DNA from: Amycolatopsis acidiphila
GTDB taxonomy: Bacteria > Actinomycetota > Actinomycetes > Mycobacteriales > Pseudonocardiaceae
DNA: 64,000 nucleotides
Assembly (NCBI RefSeq): GCF_021391495.1
Contig: NZ_CP090063.1
Span: forward strand, 2,046,001-2,110,000
Reading direction: 5' to 3'
The notes under the pieces were generated by a model. That model was not told where the DNA came from, did no database searches, and was given only the letters and a program-made list of their open reading frames with translations. The position numbers were made by a program, and so were the translations under genes. Below, one piece after another: positions 17,391 through 25,101 of the stretch (position 1 is the stretch's first letter; each line of letters starts with the position of its first letter).

Positions 17391-17899
17391 GCGACGTCGA
17401 TCTGGCCGCCGAGCTGCTGCGCGCCACGCCGATCCACGAGCGCCGCAGCGAGGAGCAGTTGCGGGCGTGGGCGGAGATCGCACTGTCCTATGGGGACGAG
17501 CTGGCCGACCGGCCGGACCCGGACGAGGAGATCGAGGTCGTCGAGCGCGACGGTGGCCTGCGCGAGGGCGAGCTGCTGCTCGCGGAGTACCAGAAATCCA
17601 CCGTGACGCTGTACCGGGACTCCTTGGCACGAGTGGAAAAGCTGGCCGCGCGCAAGGGGTGGGCGGTGTCGCGCGAAGGGCTGCGCAGGGCGGCCGTCGC
17701 GCACGAGCTCGTCCACCACCGCCTCGACGTCCGCGAGCTCAACCGCAGGCTCGGGCACACCGCCGCGCGGCTGGGCAGGCTGCGCATCCGGGGGCACGTC
17801 GCCGGGGCCGACGAGATCGTCGCGCACCGGTTCGCCCACCGCCGCAGCGGCCTCGGCGTCAGCCCGCTGCTGCTCACCACCGCACTCCGAGGAGACTGA
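17387..17899 (+). CDS. Small metallopeptidase-like protein with an HExxH motif
   Basis: 170 residues, no signal peptide. It contains HELVH at about 106-110, and about 33 residues later DEIVAHRFA (Glu about 143). The spacing and the ExxAxxFA pattern recall the third zinc ligand of ImmA/IrrE-type gluzincins. The preceding EYQKSTVTLYRDSL strand-like segment also fits such folds. I do not recognise a named family. It is translationally coupled to the hydantoinase-type gene (ATGA overlap) and followed by the permease after 2 bp, so it is an integral part of the operon. Possible roles: a hydrolase for the pathway, or a protease that acts on the regulator. Both are speculative. Confidence 0.6.
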   Translation: MSDVDLAAELLRATPIHERRSEEQLRAWAEIALSYGDELADRPDPDEEIEVVERDGGLREGELLLAEYQKSTVTLYRDSLARVEKLAARKGWAVSREGLRRAAVAHELVHHRLDVRELNRRLGHTAARLGRLRIRGHVAGADEIVAHRFAHRRSGLGVSPLLLTTALRGD

Positions 17900-17901
17900 C
17901 C

Positions 17902-19176
17902 ATGGGTATCGCGATTCTGGCCCTGATGGCCGTGGGCGTGGTCCTGATGCTGACCCGCGTGCTGCCCACCGCGTTCGCGCTCGTGCTGCTGGCACTGGGC
18001 ATCTCGATCCTGGCGCGGGCGCCGTGGACGGGGGACAAGAACAGCATCCTGACCGCGGTGCTGCAGAACGGCGCGCCCGCGCTCGCGTCGACGATGATCG
18101 CCGTGCTGCTCGGTTCGTGGCTGGGAGCGCTCCTGGACGAGACCGGCATCGCCGCGACGCTGGTCCGCAAGATCGTCGAGTTCGGCGGCGAGCGGCCGTC
18201 GGTGGTGGCGCTGGGCGTGTTCGCGGTGTCGATCCTGTGCGGCAGCATCACCGGCTCCGCACCCGCCGCGATGCTCGCCGGTGTGGTCGGCATCCCCGCG
18301 ATGAGCGCCGTCGGCGTCTCCCCGGTCGTCGCCGGTGGCACGGTGCTGATGGGCGTGGGCGCGGGGTCGCCGCTGGAGCTGCCGGTGTGGCAGTTCCTCG
18401 CCGACGCGCTCGGCTCGCCGGTGGCCGACGTCCGGTCGATCATGATCAAGCTGTTCCCGGTGGCGCTGGTCGTCGGCATCGCGTACGTCCTCATCGAGAC
18501 GCGCCGCAGGGGGGCGCGGCACGCGTGGGCGGTGAAGCTGGACCGGCCGAAGGCACGCGTCCGCCGCGGCGACGCGCCCTGGTACGCGCTGCTCACCCCG
18601 CTGGTGCCGATCGTGCTGGCGCTCGGGTTCGCCGTCCCGATCGTCCCGTCGCTGCTGGCGGGCCTGGTGTACGCGCTGGTCACGACGACCAAGTGGGGCG
18701 AGCTCAACGGGCGCGCACTGCGCTCGCTGTACAAGGGGTTCGAGGTGGCGGCGCCGCCGATCGCCCTGTTCGTCGCGATCGGCATGCTGCTCGCGGCGGT
18801 GAAGCTGCCGGGCGCGAAGAGCGCGCTGACGCCGATCGTGTCGGCGATCAGCCCGTCCGGCGCGGTGTGGTTCGTCGTGGTGTTCGCGATCCTCGTGCCG
18901 CTGTGCCTGTTCCGCGGGCCGCTCAACGTGTTCGGGCTCGGGGCCGGGGTCGCCGGGGTGCTGGTGACCGGCGGGATCTACCCGCTGCCGGCGGTGGTCG
19001 GGCTGATGGCCTCGTACAACCAGGTGTTCGGCGTGTCGGACCCGACGAGCACGCAGACCGTGTGGGCCGCGCAGTACGCCGGGGTGCGGCCCGAGAAGGC
19101 GATGATCTCGACGCTGCCGTACACCTGGGTCGTCGGGCTGGGCGGGATGATCCTGACCGCGGTGCTGTACCTGTGA
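17902..19176 (+). CDS. GntP/CitMHS-like membrane permease
   Basis: 424 residues with about 11-12 hydrophobic helices and few charged loops. It starts in the membrane (GIAILALMAVGVVLMLTRVLPTAFALVLLAL). Gly-rich re-entrant-looking segments such as CGSITGSAPAAMLAG and GVGAGSPLELPVW are characteristic of ion-transporter superfamily permeases that carry organic acids. A GGAGACTGACC site overlaps the previous stop. In this operon it is the obvious importer of the substrate. It overlaps the hydrolase start by GTGA. Exact substrate unknown. Confidence 0.72.
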   Translation: MGIAILALMAVGVVLMLTRVLPTAFALVLLALGISILARAPWTGDKNSILTAVLQNGAPALASTMIAVLLGSWLGALLDETGIAATLVRKIVEFGGERPSVVALGVFAVSILCGSITGSAPAAMLAGVVGIPAMSAVGVSPVVAGGTVLMGVGAGSPLELPVWQFLADALGSPVADVRSIMIKLFPVALVVGIAYVLIETRRRGARHAWAVKLDRPKARVRRGDAPWYALLTPLVPIVLALGFAVPIVPSLLAGLVYALVTTTKWGELNGRALRSLYKGFEVAAPPIALFVAIGMLLAAVKLPGAKSALTPIVSAISPSGAVWFVVVFAILVPLCLFRGPLNVFGLGAGVAGVLVTGGIYPLPAVVGLMASYNQVFGVSDPTSTQTVWAAQYAGVRPEKAMISTLPYTWVVGLGGMILTAVLYL

Positions 19177-19925
19177 TCACGACGTCCGACGGGCTGCGGC
19201 TGGAGTCGGCGTGGCAGCCCGGTGGCGGGCAGGCGGTGGTGCTGGCGCACGGCATCACCGCCGACCTCGACGAGCAGGGGCTGTTCGTGGCACTGGCCGG
19301 ACGCCTTGCCGCGGCGGGGTTTTCGGTGCTGCGGTTCTCGTTCCGCGGGCACGGCGGGAGCGACGGGGAGCCGCGGGACATGACGGTCGCGGGGGAGCGG
19401 CTGGACCTGCGGGCGGCGGTGGACTCGGTCGGGAGCCCGGTGTCGATCGTCGCGTCGAGCTTCGGCGCGGTGAGCACCGCGCTGTCGCTGGCGTCGCTGC
19501 CGGTGCGGTCGGTCGTGTTGTGGCAGCCGGTGCTGGACCTGCGCGGAACGTTCCTCTCGCCGTCGTTGCCGCGTGCCCGTGCGTTGTACGAGGACAAGAC
19601 TTCGTTGCGGGAGAAGGGTTTCCTCGACATCGAGGACAGGTTCGAGCTGGGTGCCGGGCTGTTCGAGGAGTTCGCGGTCCTGGACCCGCTGGCCGCGTTC
19701 CTGGCGAGTGACGTCCCGGCGTTGGTGGTGCACGGGGATGAGGACGAGCACATCTCGTACGAGGTGGCGCGCGAGGCGGCGGCGTGCAGAGGGCGAACGG
19801 ATTGGTACCCGGTGGCCGGGGATGGGCACGGATTCCGGCGGACGGGGTCGGAGGTGGTGGAGGTGACGGCGCGGTGGCTGGTGAGGCAGGCGGGTTTGCG
19901 CGACTCGACCACCTGCATGAGGTGA
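19173..19925 (+). CDS. Alpha/beta hydrolase
   Basis: 250 residues. The core order is visible: oxyanion segment LAHGITADLDEQGLFVALA, an RFSFRGHGGSDG strand-turn, a nucleophile elbow IVASSFGAVS (ASSFG rather than the usual GxSxG), acid region VVHGDEDEHISYE and catalytic His in GDGHGF. It resembles serine hydrolases that cleave esters, amides or C-C bonds. Start GTG 19173 overlaps the permease stop. As the last gene of the operon it probably hydrolyses a downstream intermediate; the non-standard elbow should be noted. Confidence 0.78.
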   Translation: MITTSDGLRLESAWQPGGGQAVVLAHGITADLDEQGLFVALAGRLAAAGFSVLRFSFRGHGGSDGEPRDMTVAGERLDLRAAVDSVGSPVSIVASSFGAVSTALSLASLPVRSVVLWQPVLDLRGTFLSPSLPRARALYEDKTSLREKGFLDIEDRFELGAGLFEEFAVLDPLAAFLASDVPALVVHGDEDEHISYEVAREAAACRGRTDWYPVAGDGHGFRRTGSEVVEVTARWLVRQAGLRDSTTCMR

Positions 19926-20258
19926 CGTAGGCGGCTTTTCCTGGCTCATCTTTGAGCCTGCCCGTCCGGCGAGGACTCTCTTGATCTTTAGAGCCGCGCG
20001 CTGCGCGCGGGTGGCTGGGGTACGCCCGTCCCACCCCGATCGCTGAGTGTTCAGCGGTCGGCCCACCGGGTCAAGGCGGGAAAGATGCCTTGACCCGGCG
20101 TGTCCACCGCTAGGGACGCTGGGGATCGGGGTTAGGGAGCGGGCTGGGTGCGGGCGTTCTTGGCTGCCGTTGCCGGATCGCCATTTGTGGGTGGTTGGGC
20201 GTTGTCGGGTTCGCCGTGGCCGGGCCAACGCGCCGAAACCCCACCACCCGGCACGGCG
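19926..20258. other. 333-bp convergent intergenic region rich in nested inverted repeats
   Basis: No supported gene. Hairpins in order: CCGCGCG-CTG-CGCGCGG near 19994-20010, CGCTGA-GTGT-TCAGCG at 20041-20056, and the 12-bp stem at 20066-20098. ACCCCGATC (20033-20041) can also pair with GATCGGGGT (20124-20132), enclosing the others. Further right, GGGTGG...CCACCC and CGTTG...CAACG arms pair across about 20188-20252. Likely a bidirectional terminator block between convergent genes; a structured RNA is possible. Confidence 0.5.
20066..20098. terminator. Strong hairpin, probable bidirectional terminator
   Basis: Perfect 12-bp stem CCGGGTCAAGGC (20066-20077) with GCCTTGACCCGG (20087-20098) and a 9-nt loop (GGGAAAGAT). 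It lies between the ends of the hydrolase gene and the convergent PEP mutase-like gene. There is no U-tract. Confidence 0.55.
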
Positions 20259-21152
20259 TCAACCCTGTCCGAAGCGTCGCCCGATCTCCGTCACTTCGGG
20301 CAACCCGGCGAACTCCGTGAACTCCCCGAACCCCGGCAGTCCCGCCACCGCGTTGATCGGCGTGCCGTCCTGCGCGATCTGCGCGTAGACCTCCCGCACG
20401 GCACGCGTCGCCGCGAGGAGGGCCGCGATCGGGCAGATCACGAGCCGGAAACCCAGCTCCCGCAGGCGTTCCATGCTCGTCGGCGGGGTCTTGCCACCCT
20501 CGGCCCAGTTGAACAGCAACGGAAAACCCTCGAACTCCGCCGCCACGTGTTCGATCTCCTCGTCGGTCTGCAGGGCCTCCACGAAGAGCGCGTCCGCACC
20601 CGCGTCCCGGTAGCGCCGCGCCCGGTCGATCGCCGCGTCGACGCCTTCCACCGCACGTGCGTCGGTGCGGGCGATCAGCACGAAATCGGGGTTCCGCCGC
20701 GCGGCGACGGCCGCCCTGATCTTGTCGACCGCCGTATCCACGGGTACCACCTGTTTACCCTCCAGGTGCCCGCACCGCTTCGGCGCCACCTGGTCCTCGA
20801 GATGGATGCCCGCCACCCCGGCTGCCTCGTACTCCCGCACCGTCCGGATCACGTTCAGCGCATTGCCGTAGCCGGTGTCGGCATCGGCGAGCACCGGCAG
20901 GTCGACCGCCGCCGTGATGTGCCGCGCGGTGTCGACCATCTCGGTCATCGTGAGCAGGCCGACGTCCGGCCGCCCGATCAGCGAGGCCGTCACCCCGAAC
21001 CCGGTCATGTACACGGCCGGGAACCCCGCCTCCTCGGCCAGCCGTGCGCTCAGCGCGTCGTACGCGCCCGGCGCCACGACCGGCTCACCTCCGGCCAGCA
21101 GCTCCCGCAGCCGCTTCGGTCCGTCGCATCCGTCACTGAGCAGGCTCGCCAC
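20259..21152 (-). CDS. Isocitrate lyase/PEP mutase family protein
   Basis: 297 residues, a complete TIM barrel. Recognisable points: PGAYDALSARLAEEAGFPAVYMTGFG, the Mg-binding DADTGYGN, LEDQVAPKRCGH (the KKCGH-type active-site loop with catalytic Cys), and RTDARAVEGVDAAI. The length fits methylisocitrate-lyase-like, oxaloacetate decarboxylase or carboxy-PEP mutase subfamilies; the substrate cannot be chosen from sequence alone. GTG 21152 is preceded by GGAGGG. It stands alone. Confidence 0.83.
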   Translation of the reverse strand: MASLLSDGCDGPKRLRELLAGGEPVVAPGAYDALSARLAEEAGFPAVYMTGFGVTASLIGRPDVGLLTMTEMVDTARHITAAVDLPVLADADTGYGNALNVIRTVREYEAAGVAGIHLEDQVAPKRCGHLEGKQVVPVDTAVDKIRAAVAARRNPDFVLIARTDARAVEGVDAAIDRARRYRDAGADALFVEALQTDEEIEHVAAEFEGFPLLFNWAEGGKTPPTSMERLRELGFRLVICPIAALLAATRAVREVYAQIAQDGTPINAVAGLPGFGEFTEFAGLPEVTEIGRRFGQG

Positions 21153-21208
21153 CGTTGACCCTCCGTAGTCGTCCCCACCACCCTATCTCGTGGCGAAGCG
21201 GCTCGAAG

Positions 21209-21234
21209 GTTTCGTCGTTCCCCTTCGCGGGCAG
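21209..21234 (+). promoter_or_regulatory. Weak SigF/SigB-like promoter candidate
   Basis: GTTT (21209-21212), 16-bp spacer, GGGCAG (21229-21234). The -35 and spacing match the SigF pattern, but the -10 has two mismatches to GGGTAT. It lies upstream of the small gene at 21275 and the USP gene. Low confidence. Confidence 0.3.
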
Positions 21235-21274
21235 GCAAAAGAGCAGGCGGGAGAGTCGAAGGGTGGGAGCGAAC

Positions 21275-21550
21275 ATGACTGTGACAACGGTGAAGACACC
21301 GAACCTTGCCGAGATCGCGGCGGAGGAGCTCGCCGCCGCGGTCGCCGCCGCGCTGCGTCCCGACGACGCGCCGCTCGACTACGGCCCGTGCCGACGGGGG
21401 GTCGGCGCGGCCGTGGAGCGGCTGGGCGCGGCGCTGCGCGAGCTGATCAGCGAGCTGACCCCGAGGGCACCGTCCTCACCCGACAGTGCCGTCGCGCGGG
21501 CGACCGACCTGGCGGCGGACATCCGGTTCGTCCGCCCGGTCGGGCTGTGA
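21275..21550 (+). CDS. Hypothetical 91-residue protein
   Basis: Short, Ala-rich, acidic alpha-helical protein (EIAAEELAAAVAAALRPDD; later GVGAAVERLGAALRELISEL). No cysteine cluster, membrane helix or known domain that I recognise. ATG 21275 follows GGTGGGAGCGAAC. It lies upstream of, and in line with, the universal stress protein gene (125 bp apart). The amino-acid composition and codon use look like real coding sequence. Confidence 0.5.
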   Translation: MTVTTVKTPNLAEIAAEELAAAVAAALRPDDAPLDYGPCRRGVGAAVERLGAALRELISELTPRAPSSPDSAVARATDLAADIRFVRPVGL

Positions 21551-21675
21551 GCCAGGGCTGGAGGTAACCGCAGGACACGGCCGAAAGTCCCTCGGGATCG
21601 AGGCCCAACGCCTGCGGCGCGCCCGCCACCCATCTCGTACGTTCGCTTCCAGGGCGGGGCGGAAGGTGGCAGACG

Positions 21676-22500
21676 ATGGTGGAGGCAGCGGTCCGGGGCC
21701 CGGTCCTGGTGGGTGTGGACGGGTCCGGCGCGGCATTGCGGGCAGTGTGCTGGGCCGCGGACGAGGCAGTGCGCCGGAAGGCGCCCTTGCGGATCGTGCA
21801 TGCGGGGGCGCAGGGGGACGGATGCACGGCCGAAGCCGCCGCGATGGTGGCGCCGGGGGTAGAGCTGACCACGGCGGTTTCGGCCCAGCCGCCACTGAGG
21901 GCGTTGCTGGAGGAGTCGGAGACCGCCAGGATGCTGGTCCTCGGGCCGACCGGGCTGGACGCCGTGCCCGGCGTGCCCGCCGGCTCGCTGCCCGCGAAGC
22001 TCGCGGCGCACGCGCACTGTCCGGTCACCGTGGTGCGGGGCGATGAAGACCGCCCGGCCGGGCCGGTGGTCGCGGGGATCGACGGCGGCCCGCTGACCGA
22101 GGTCGTCATCGCCACGGCGTTCGAAGAGGCGGCGAACCGGGGTGTTCGGCTGGTCGCCGTGCACTCCTGGAGTGATGCGGACTTCCAGGGCGTGTCGTTC
22201 GACGGGTTGCGCTACCTGGGCTGGGAACCGGTCGCCGACGCCGAGCGCGTGCTGGGGGAGAGCCTCGCAGCCTGGCAGGAGAAGTACCCCGAGGTCGTGG
22301 TGGACCGGGTGGCCGTGCGCGATCGGCCCCGGCACCTGCTGCTGGAATGGAGCCGGCGCGCACAGCTGGTCGTCGCCGGGCATCGGGGCCGCGGCGGGTT
22401 CGACGGCCTGGCGCTGGGCTCCGCCGCCCAGGCACTCGTCGACCACGCGCACGGCCCCGTGCTCGTCGTCAGGCAGCCGGGAAGTCGGTGGAACGGCTGA
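21676..22500 (+). CDS. Tandem universal stress protein (UspA family)
   Basis: 274 residues with two Usp domains (about 8-120 and 128-268). The second has the ATP-binding signature GHRGRGGFDGLALGS (G-2x-G-9x-GS), whereas the first is degenerate (GPTGLDAVPG). Both start with a VGVDGS/AGIDGG-type strand. Tandem Usp proteins in actinomycetes are induced in dormancy and hypoxia. GTG or ATG alternatives nearby are less likely than ATG 21676. Its 3' end overlaps the convergent SDR gene by 32 bp. Confidence 0.85.
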   Translation: MVEAAVRGPVLVGVDGSGAALRAVCWAADEAVRRKAPLRIVHAGAQGDGCTAEAAAMVAPGVELTTAVSAQPPLRALLEESETARMLVLGPTGLDAVPGVPAGSLPAKLAAHAHCPVTVVRGDEDRPAGPVVAGIDGGPLTEVVIATAFEEAANRGVRLVAVHSWSDADFQGVSFDGLRYLGWEPVADAERVLGESLAAWQEKYPEVVVDRVAVRDRPRHLLLEWSRRAQLVVAGHRGRGGFDGLALGSAAQALVDHAHGPVLVVRQPGSRWNG

Positions 22501-23305
22501 CCTCGGCCCACCGCTGCGCCTCCTCGGCGCGCGAGCGCGAGGACTGCTCGGCCCGGGCGAGCGCGTCCGAGCCCAGCAGCAGCCGCAGCGGCGGTTCGTC
22601 GAGCTTCGCGATGTCCACCAGGGCCTTCGCGCCGCGCGCCGGGTCGCCGGGCCACGTGCCGGCCGTGCTCTCGCGGAACCGGTGGATCTCCCCGACGGTC
22701 TGCTCGTAGTCCTCGCCGACCGCCGGCCGCCGCATCGACGAGCCGCCCCAGTCGGTGCGGAACGCGCCCGGCTCGACGATCGTCACCTTGACACCGAAGG
22801 GCTTCACCTCGGCGGCGAGCACCTCCGAGAAGCCTTCGACACCGAACTTCGCGGTCTGGTACGCGCCCATACCGGGTGTGCCCCCGACGCGGCCGCCGAT
22901 GGAGGAGAACTGCAGGAACAGCCCGGAGCGCTGCGCACGCAGCACCGGAAGCGCGGCCCGCGTGACGTTGACGACGCCGAACAGGTCCGTCTCGATCTGC
23001 GCGCGGAAGTCGTCCTCGGTCATCTCCTCGATGGGTGCGCTGTCGGCGTAGCCGGCGTTGTTCGCGACCACGTCGAGCCGGCCGAACTCGTCGACCGCGG
23101 TCCGCACCGCCGCGCGAGCCGCCGCCGCGTCGGTGACGTCGAGCGCGACGGCGCGCACCTGCTCGCCGTACTTGTCGACGAGCTCCTGCAGCTGTTCGGG
23201 ACGGCGCGCGGTCGCGACGACCCGGTCGCCGTCTTCGAGCGCCGCCAGGGCGAGCTCCCGGCCGAAGCCGCGGGAGCTGCCGGTGATGAGCCAGGTCTTG
23301 GTCAT
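22469..23305 (-). CDS. SDR family oxidoreductase
   Basis: 278 residues. TGSSRGFG cofactor loop, NNAGYA motif, Ser (SSIGG) and YQTAK active site (GAYQTAKFGVEGF) are all intact. The subfamily resembles classical SDRs with a C-terminal extension that occur with TetR regulators. It lies 14 bp downstream of a decayed SDR gene and would be transcribed with it from the TetR-controlled promoter at 23849-23890. Substrate unknown. Confidence 0.86.
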   Translation of the reverse strand: MTKTWLITGSSRGFGRELALAALEDGDRVVATARRPEQLQELVDKYGEQVRAVALDVTDAAAARAAVRTAVDEFGRLDVVANNAGYADSAPIEEMTEDDFRAQIETDLFGVVNVTRAALPVLRAQRSGLFLQFSSIGGRVGGTPGMGAYQTAKFGVEGFSEVLAAEVKPFGVKVTIVEPGAFRTDWGGSSMRRPAVGEDYEQTVGEIHRFRESTAGTWPGDPARGAKALVDIAKLDEPPLRLLLGSDALARAEQSSRSRAEEAQRWAEVSRSTDFPAA

Positions 23306-23319
23306 GTCTTCCTTCTTCC

Positions 23320-23832
23320 TCAGTGCACGGAGCGGATGGTGCCGCCGTCGACCCGCAGCGTCGCGCCGCTCACGTAGTCGGCGACGGGGCTCGCCAGGTA
23401 GGCCACCGCGGCGGCGATCTCTTCGGCGCGGCCCGAGCCACGGGCCGACGCCAGCTCGGCGAGGAGCTTTCGACGCTGTCCACGAGGATCGCGCCGGGCG
23501 CGACCACGTTGGACGTCACGCCGGTGCCCGCGACCTCGTGGGCGAGCGAGACCGCGAGGTTGTGCCGTGCGGCGTAGGCCCGCAGCCAGATCTCCGGGGT
23601 CGCGTCCGTCCATGACACGTGGTCGTAGCTGCCGGCGTTGTCGACCAGGATGTCCACCGGTCCCGCGGCTGCCGCCACGGCGTCCGCGCCCTCGTCGGTC
23701 GCCAGATCGCCGATCGCGAGGTCGGCGCCGATGGCGGTGGCAGCCGCGGCGAGCAGCGTGGCGATCGGTTCGCCGAGACCCGGAACTCGATCCCGTCACG
23801 AGGGCCCGCCGGCCCGTCAGCTGCAGATCCAT
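23320..23832 (-). pseudogene. Decayed SDR gene (two frameshifts and internal deletions)
   Basis: The start MDLQLTGRRALVTGSSSG is a normal SDR N-terminus, and the end ADYVSGATLRVDGGTIRSVH is a normal C-terminus, but they are in different frames from the middle (AAGPVDILVDNAGSYDHVSWTDATPEIWLRAY). The first shift is near 23778, the second near 23467 (one base lost at DSVE|KLLAEL). Only about 170 residues remain against about 260 expected. Part of the Rossmann half is missing. WLRAY joins directly to AARHNLAVSLAHE, so the segment with the catalytic Ser and YxxxK is gone. This is genuine decay rather than a single sequencing error. Confidence 0.82.
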
Positions 23833-23848
23833 GTCTTCTCCCGGCTAT

Positions 23849-23890
23849 GTCTACCACTGTAGACCTCGCTTTGAGTCTACACTCGTAGAC
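23849..23890. promoter_or_regulatory. Tandem TetR operators
   Basis: Two near-identical palindromes, GTCTAC-CACT-GTAGAC (23849-23864) and GTCTAC-ACTC-GTAGAC (23875-23890), 26 bp apart. They fill the gap between the decayed SDR start and the TetR start, and the second directly abuts the TetR ATG. Each has perfect 6-bp arms with a 4-bp spacer. They very likely bind the adjacent TetR. Confidence 0.78.
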
Positions 23891-24463
23891 ATGACTTCTG
23901 CGGACCGTGCCAGACCCGCGCGGAAGGCGGCCGCGACGCGGGAGGCGATCCTGCGCTCGGCACAGGCCGCCTTCACCCGAGGGGGCTACGACGGGGTCGG
24001 CGTGCGGGAGATCGCCGAGGGGGCGGGCGTGACGGCGATGCTCGTCAACCGGTACTTCGGCTCGAAGGAGCGCCTGTTCGCCGAAGCGGTCGAAGTGACC
24101 TTCGCGACGCCGACGCTGCTCACCGACGACGCGACGTCCCTCAGCCGTGACGTCGCGAAGGCGCTCACGTCGTCCGACGGCCGCAGCGTCAACGGCTTCC
24201 TGCTGATGCTGCGGTCGGTGTCGAACCCGCGCGCGGTGGAGATCCTGCGCGACGCGATCAACCGGCACTTCCGGCGGCGGCTGGCGGCCCTGTTGCCGGG
24301 TGAGCGCGTCGAGGAGCGGGCTGCGCTGTTCCTGTCCGTGATCGCGGGCTTCCAGCTCATGCACAACGTCGTGGGCGACTCGGCGCTGGCGAACGCGGGG
24401 GAGCGGCTGGAGCGGCTGTTCCGGGTCCTGACCGAAGCGGACGGCCAGGGCGTGCCGGAGTAG
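23891..24463 (+). CDS. TetR family transcriptional regulator
   Basis: 190 residues. HTH region TREAILRSAQAAFTRGGYDGVGVREIAEGAGVTAMLVNRYFGSKERLF is textbook TetR. The ATG at 23891 follows the second operator with no space for a Shine-Dalgarno, so the mRNA may be leaderless. It should repress itself and the divergent SDR operon (decayed SDR plus the intact SDR at 22469). Ligand unknown. Confidence 0.87.
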   Translation: MTSADRARPARKAAATREAILRSAQAAFTRGGYDGVGVREIAEGAGVTAMLVNRYFGSKERLFAEAVEVTFATPTLLTDDATSLSRDVAKALTSSDGRSVNGFLLMLRSVSNPRAVEILRDAINRHFRRRLAALLPGERVEERAALFLSVIAGFQLMHNVVGDSALANAGERLERLFRVLTEADGQGVPE

Positions 24464-24472
24464 CTTCCGGGG

Positions 24473-24973
24473 ATGGCGAACAGGGGCCCGTTGACCGGCG
24501 GGGAGAAGGAAAGTCTGCGGCACAGCCTCGACCGGCATCGGGACGTGGTGCTCTGGAAGGTCGAGGGCCTGGACGACGCGCGGTTGCGGGAGCGCAGGAC
24601 GCCGTCGGGCACGACGCTCCTGGGACTGGTCAAGCACCTGGGCGCGATGGAGTACAGCTGGTTCTGCGGCACCTTCGGGGTGGAAACCGAGCCGCTGCCG
24701 CTCGACGACGAAGACCCCGAGGCCGACCTGCGGGTGGAGCCGCACGAGACGGCCGAGGAGATCGTGGCGTTCTACCGGCGGGCCCGCGCCGCCGCGGACG
24801 AAGTGATCGAGGCGCGGGGGCTCGACGAGCAGGGCACGGCGTGGTTCGGTTCGGCTGTGTCGCTGCGGTGGGTGCTGATCCACATGATCGAGGAGACCGC
24901 GCGGCACGCGGGGCACCTGGACATCGTGCGCGAGCTGATCGACGGCAGCACCGGCGACCACCAGCGGTCATGA
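24473..24973 (+). CDS. DinB/DUF664 family protein
   Basis: 166 residues, four-helix-bundle DinB-like protein. The three metal-ligand histidines are visible: LVKHLGAMEYSWF and HMIEETARHAGHLDIVREL. Members bind a divalent metal, and some are bacillithiol or mycothiol S-transferases; actinobacterial DUF664 proteins are mostly uncharacterised. It begins 9 bp after the TetR stop and is probably cotranscribed. Confidence 0.78.
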   Translation: MANRGPLTGGEKESLRHSLDRHRDVVLWKVEGLDDARLRERRTPSGTTLLGLVKHLGAMEYSWFCGTFGVETEPLPLDDEDPEADLRVEPHETAEEIVAFYRRARAAADEVIEARGLDEQGTAWFGSAVSLRWVLIHMIEETARHAGHLDIVRELIDGSTGDHQRS

Positions 24974-24975
24974 CA

Positions 24976-24991
24976 GTCCTCGGCCGAGGAC
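24976..24991. terminator. Short palindromic hairpin after the DinB gene
   Basis: GTCCTCGGCCGAGGAC, a 16-bp perfect palindrome 2 nt after the stop codon; it can fold as a 6-bp stem with a GGCC loop. Candidate terminator. The following 110 bp to the end of the convergent molybdenum enzyme gene contain nothing else I recognise. Confidence 0.4.
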
Positions 24992-25101
24992 CCGGGTGAC
25001 CTCCGCGAGCGCCTGCGCCGAAGTGGCCGGCCAGTCGGTCCCCCGCCGACGAATGGCACGCGCACAGGATTACCCGCTGAAGCGCCTGCGGCGCCAGTGG
25101 A

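Noticed and set aside
13584..17630. Very long open frame (about 1,350 codons) on the minus strand opposite the oxidoreductase, hydantoinase and HExxH genes
   Set aside because: Its translation is Arg/Gly/Ala/His-rich without domains, whereas the plus strand encodes three proteins with clear motifs and coupled starts. Long shadow frames are expected at this GC content.
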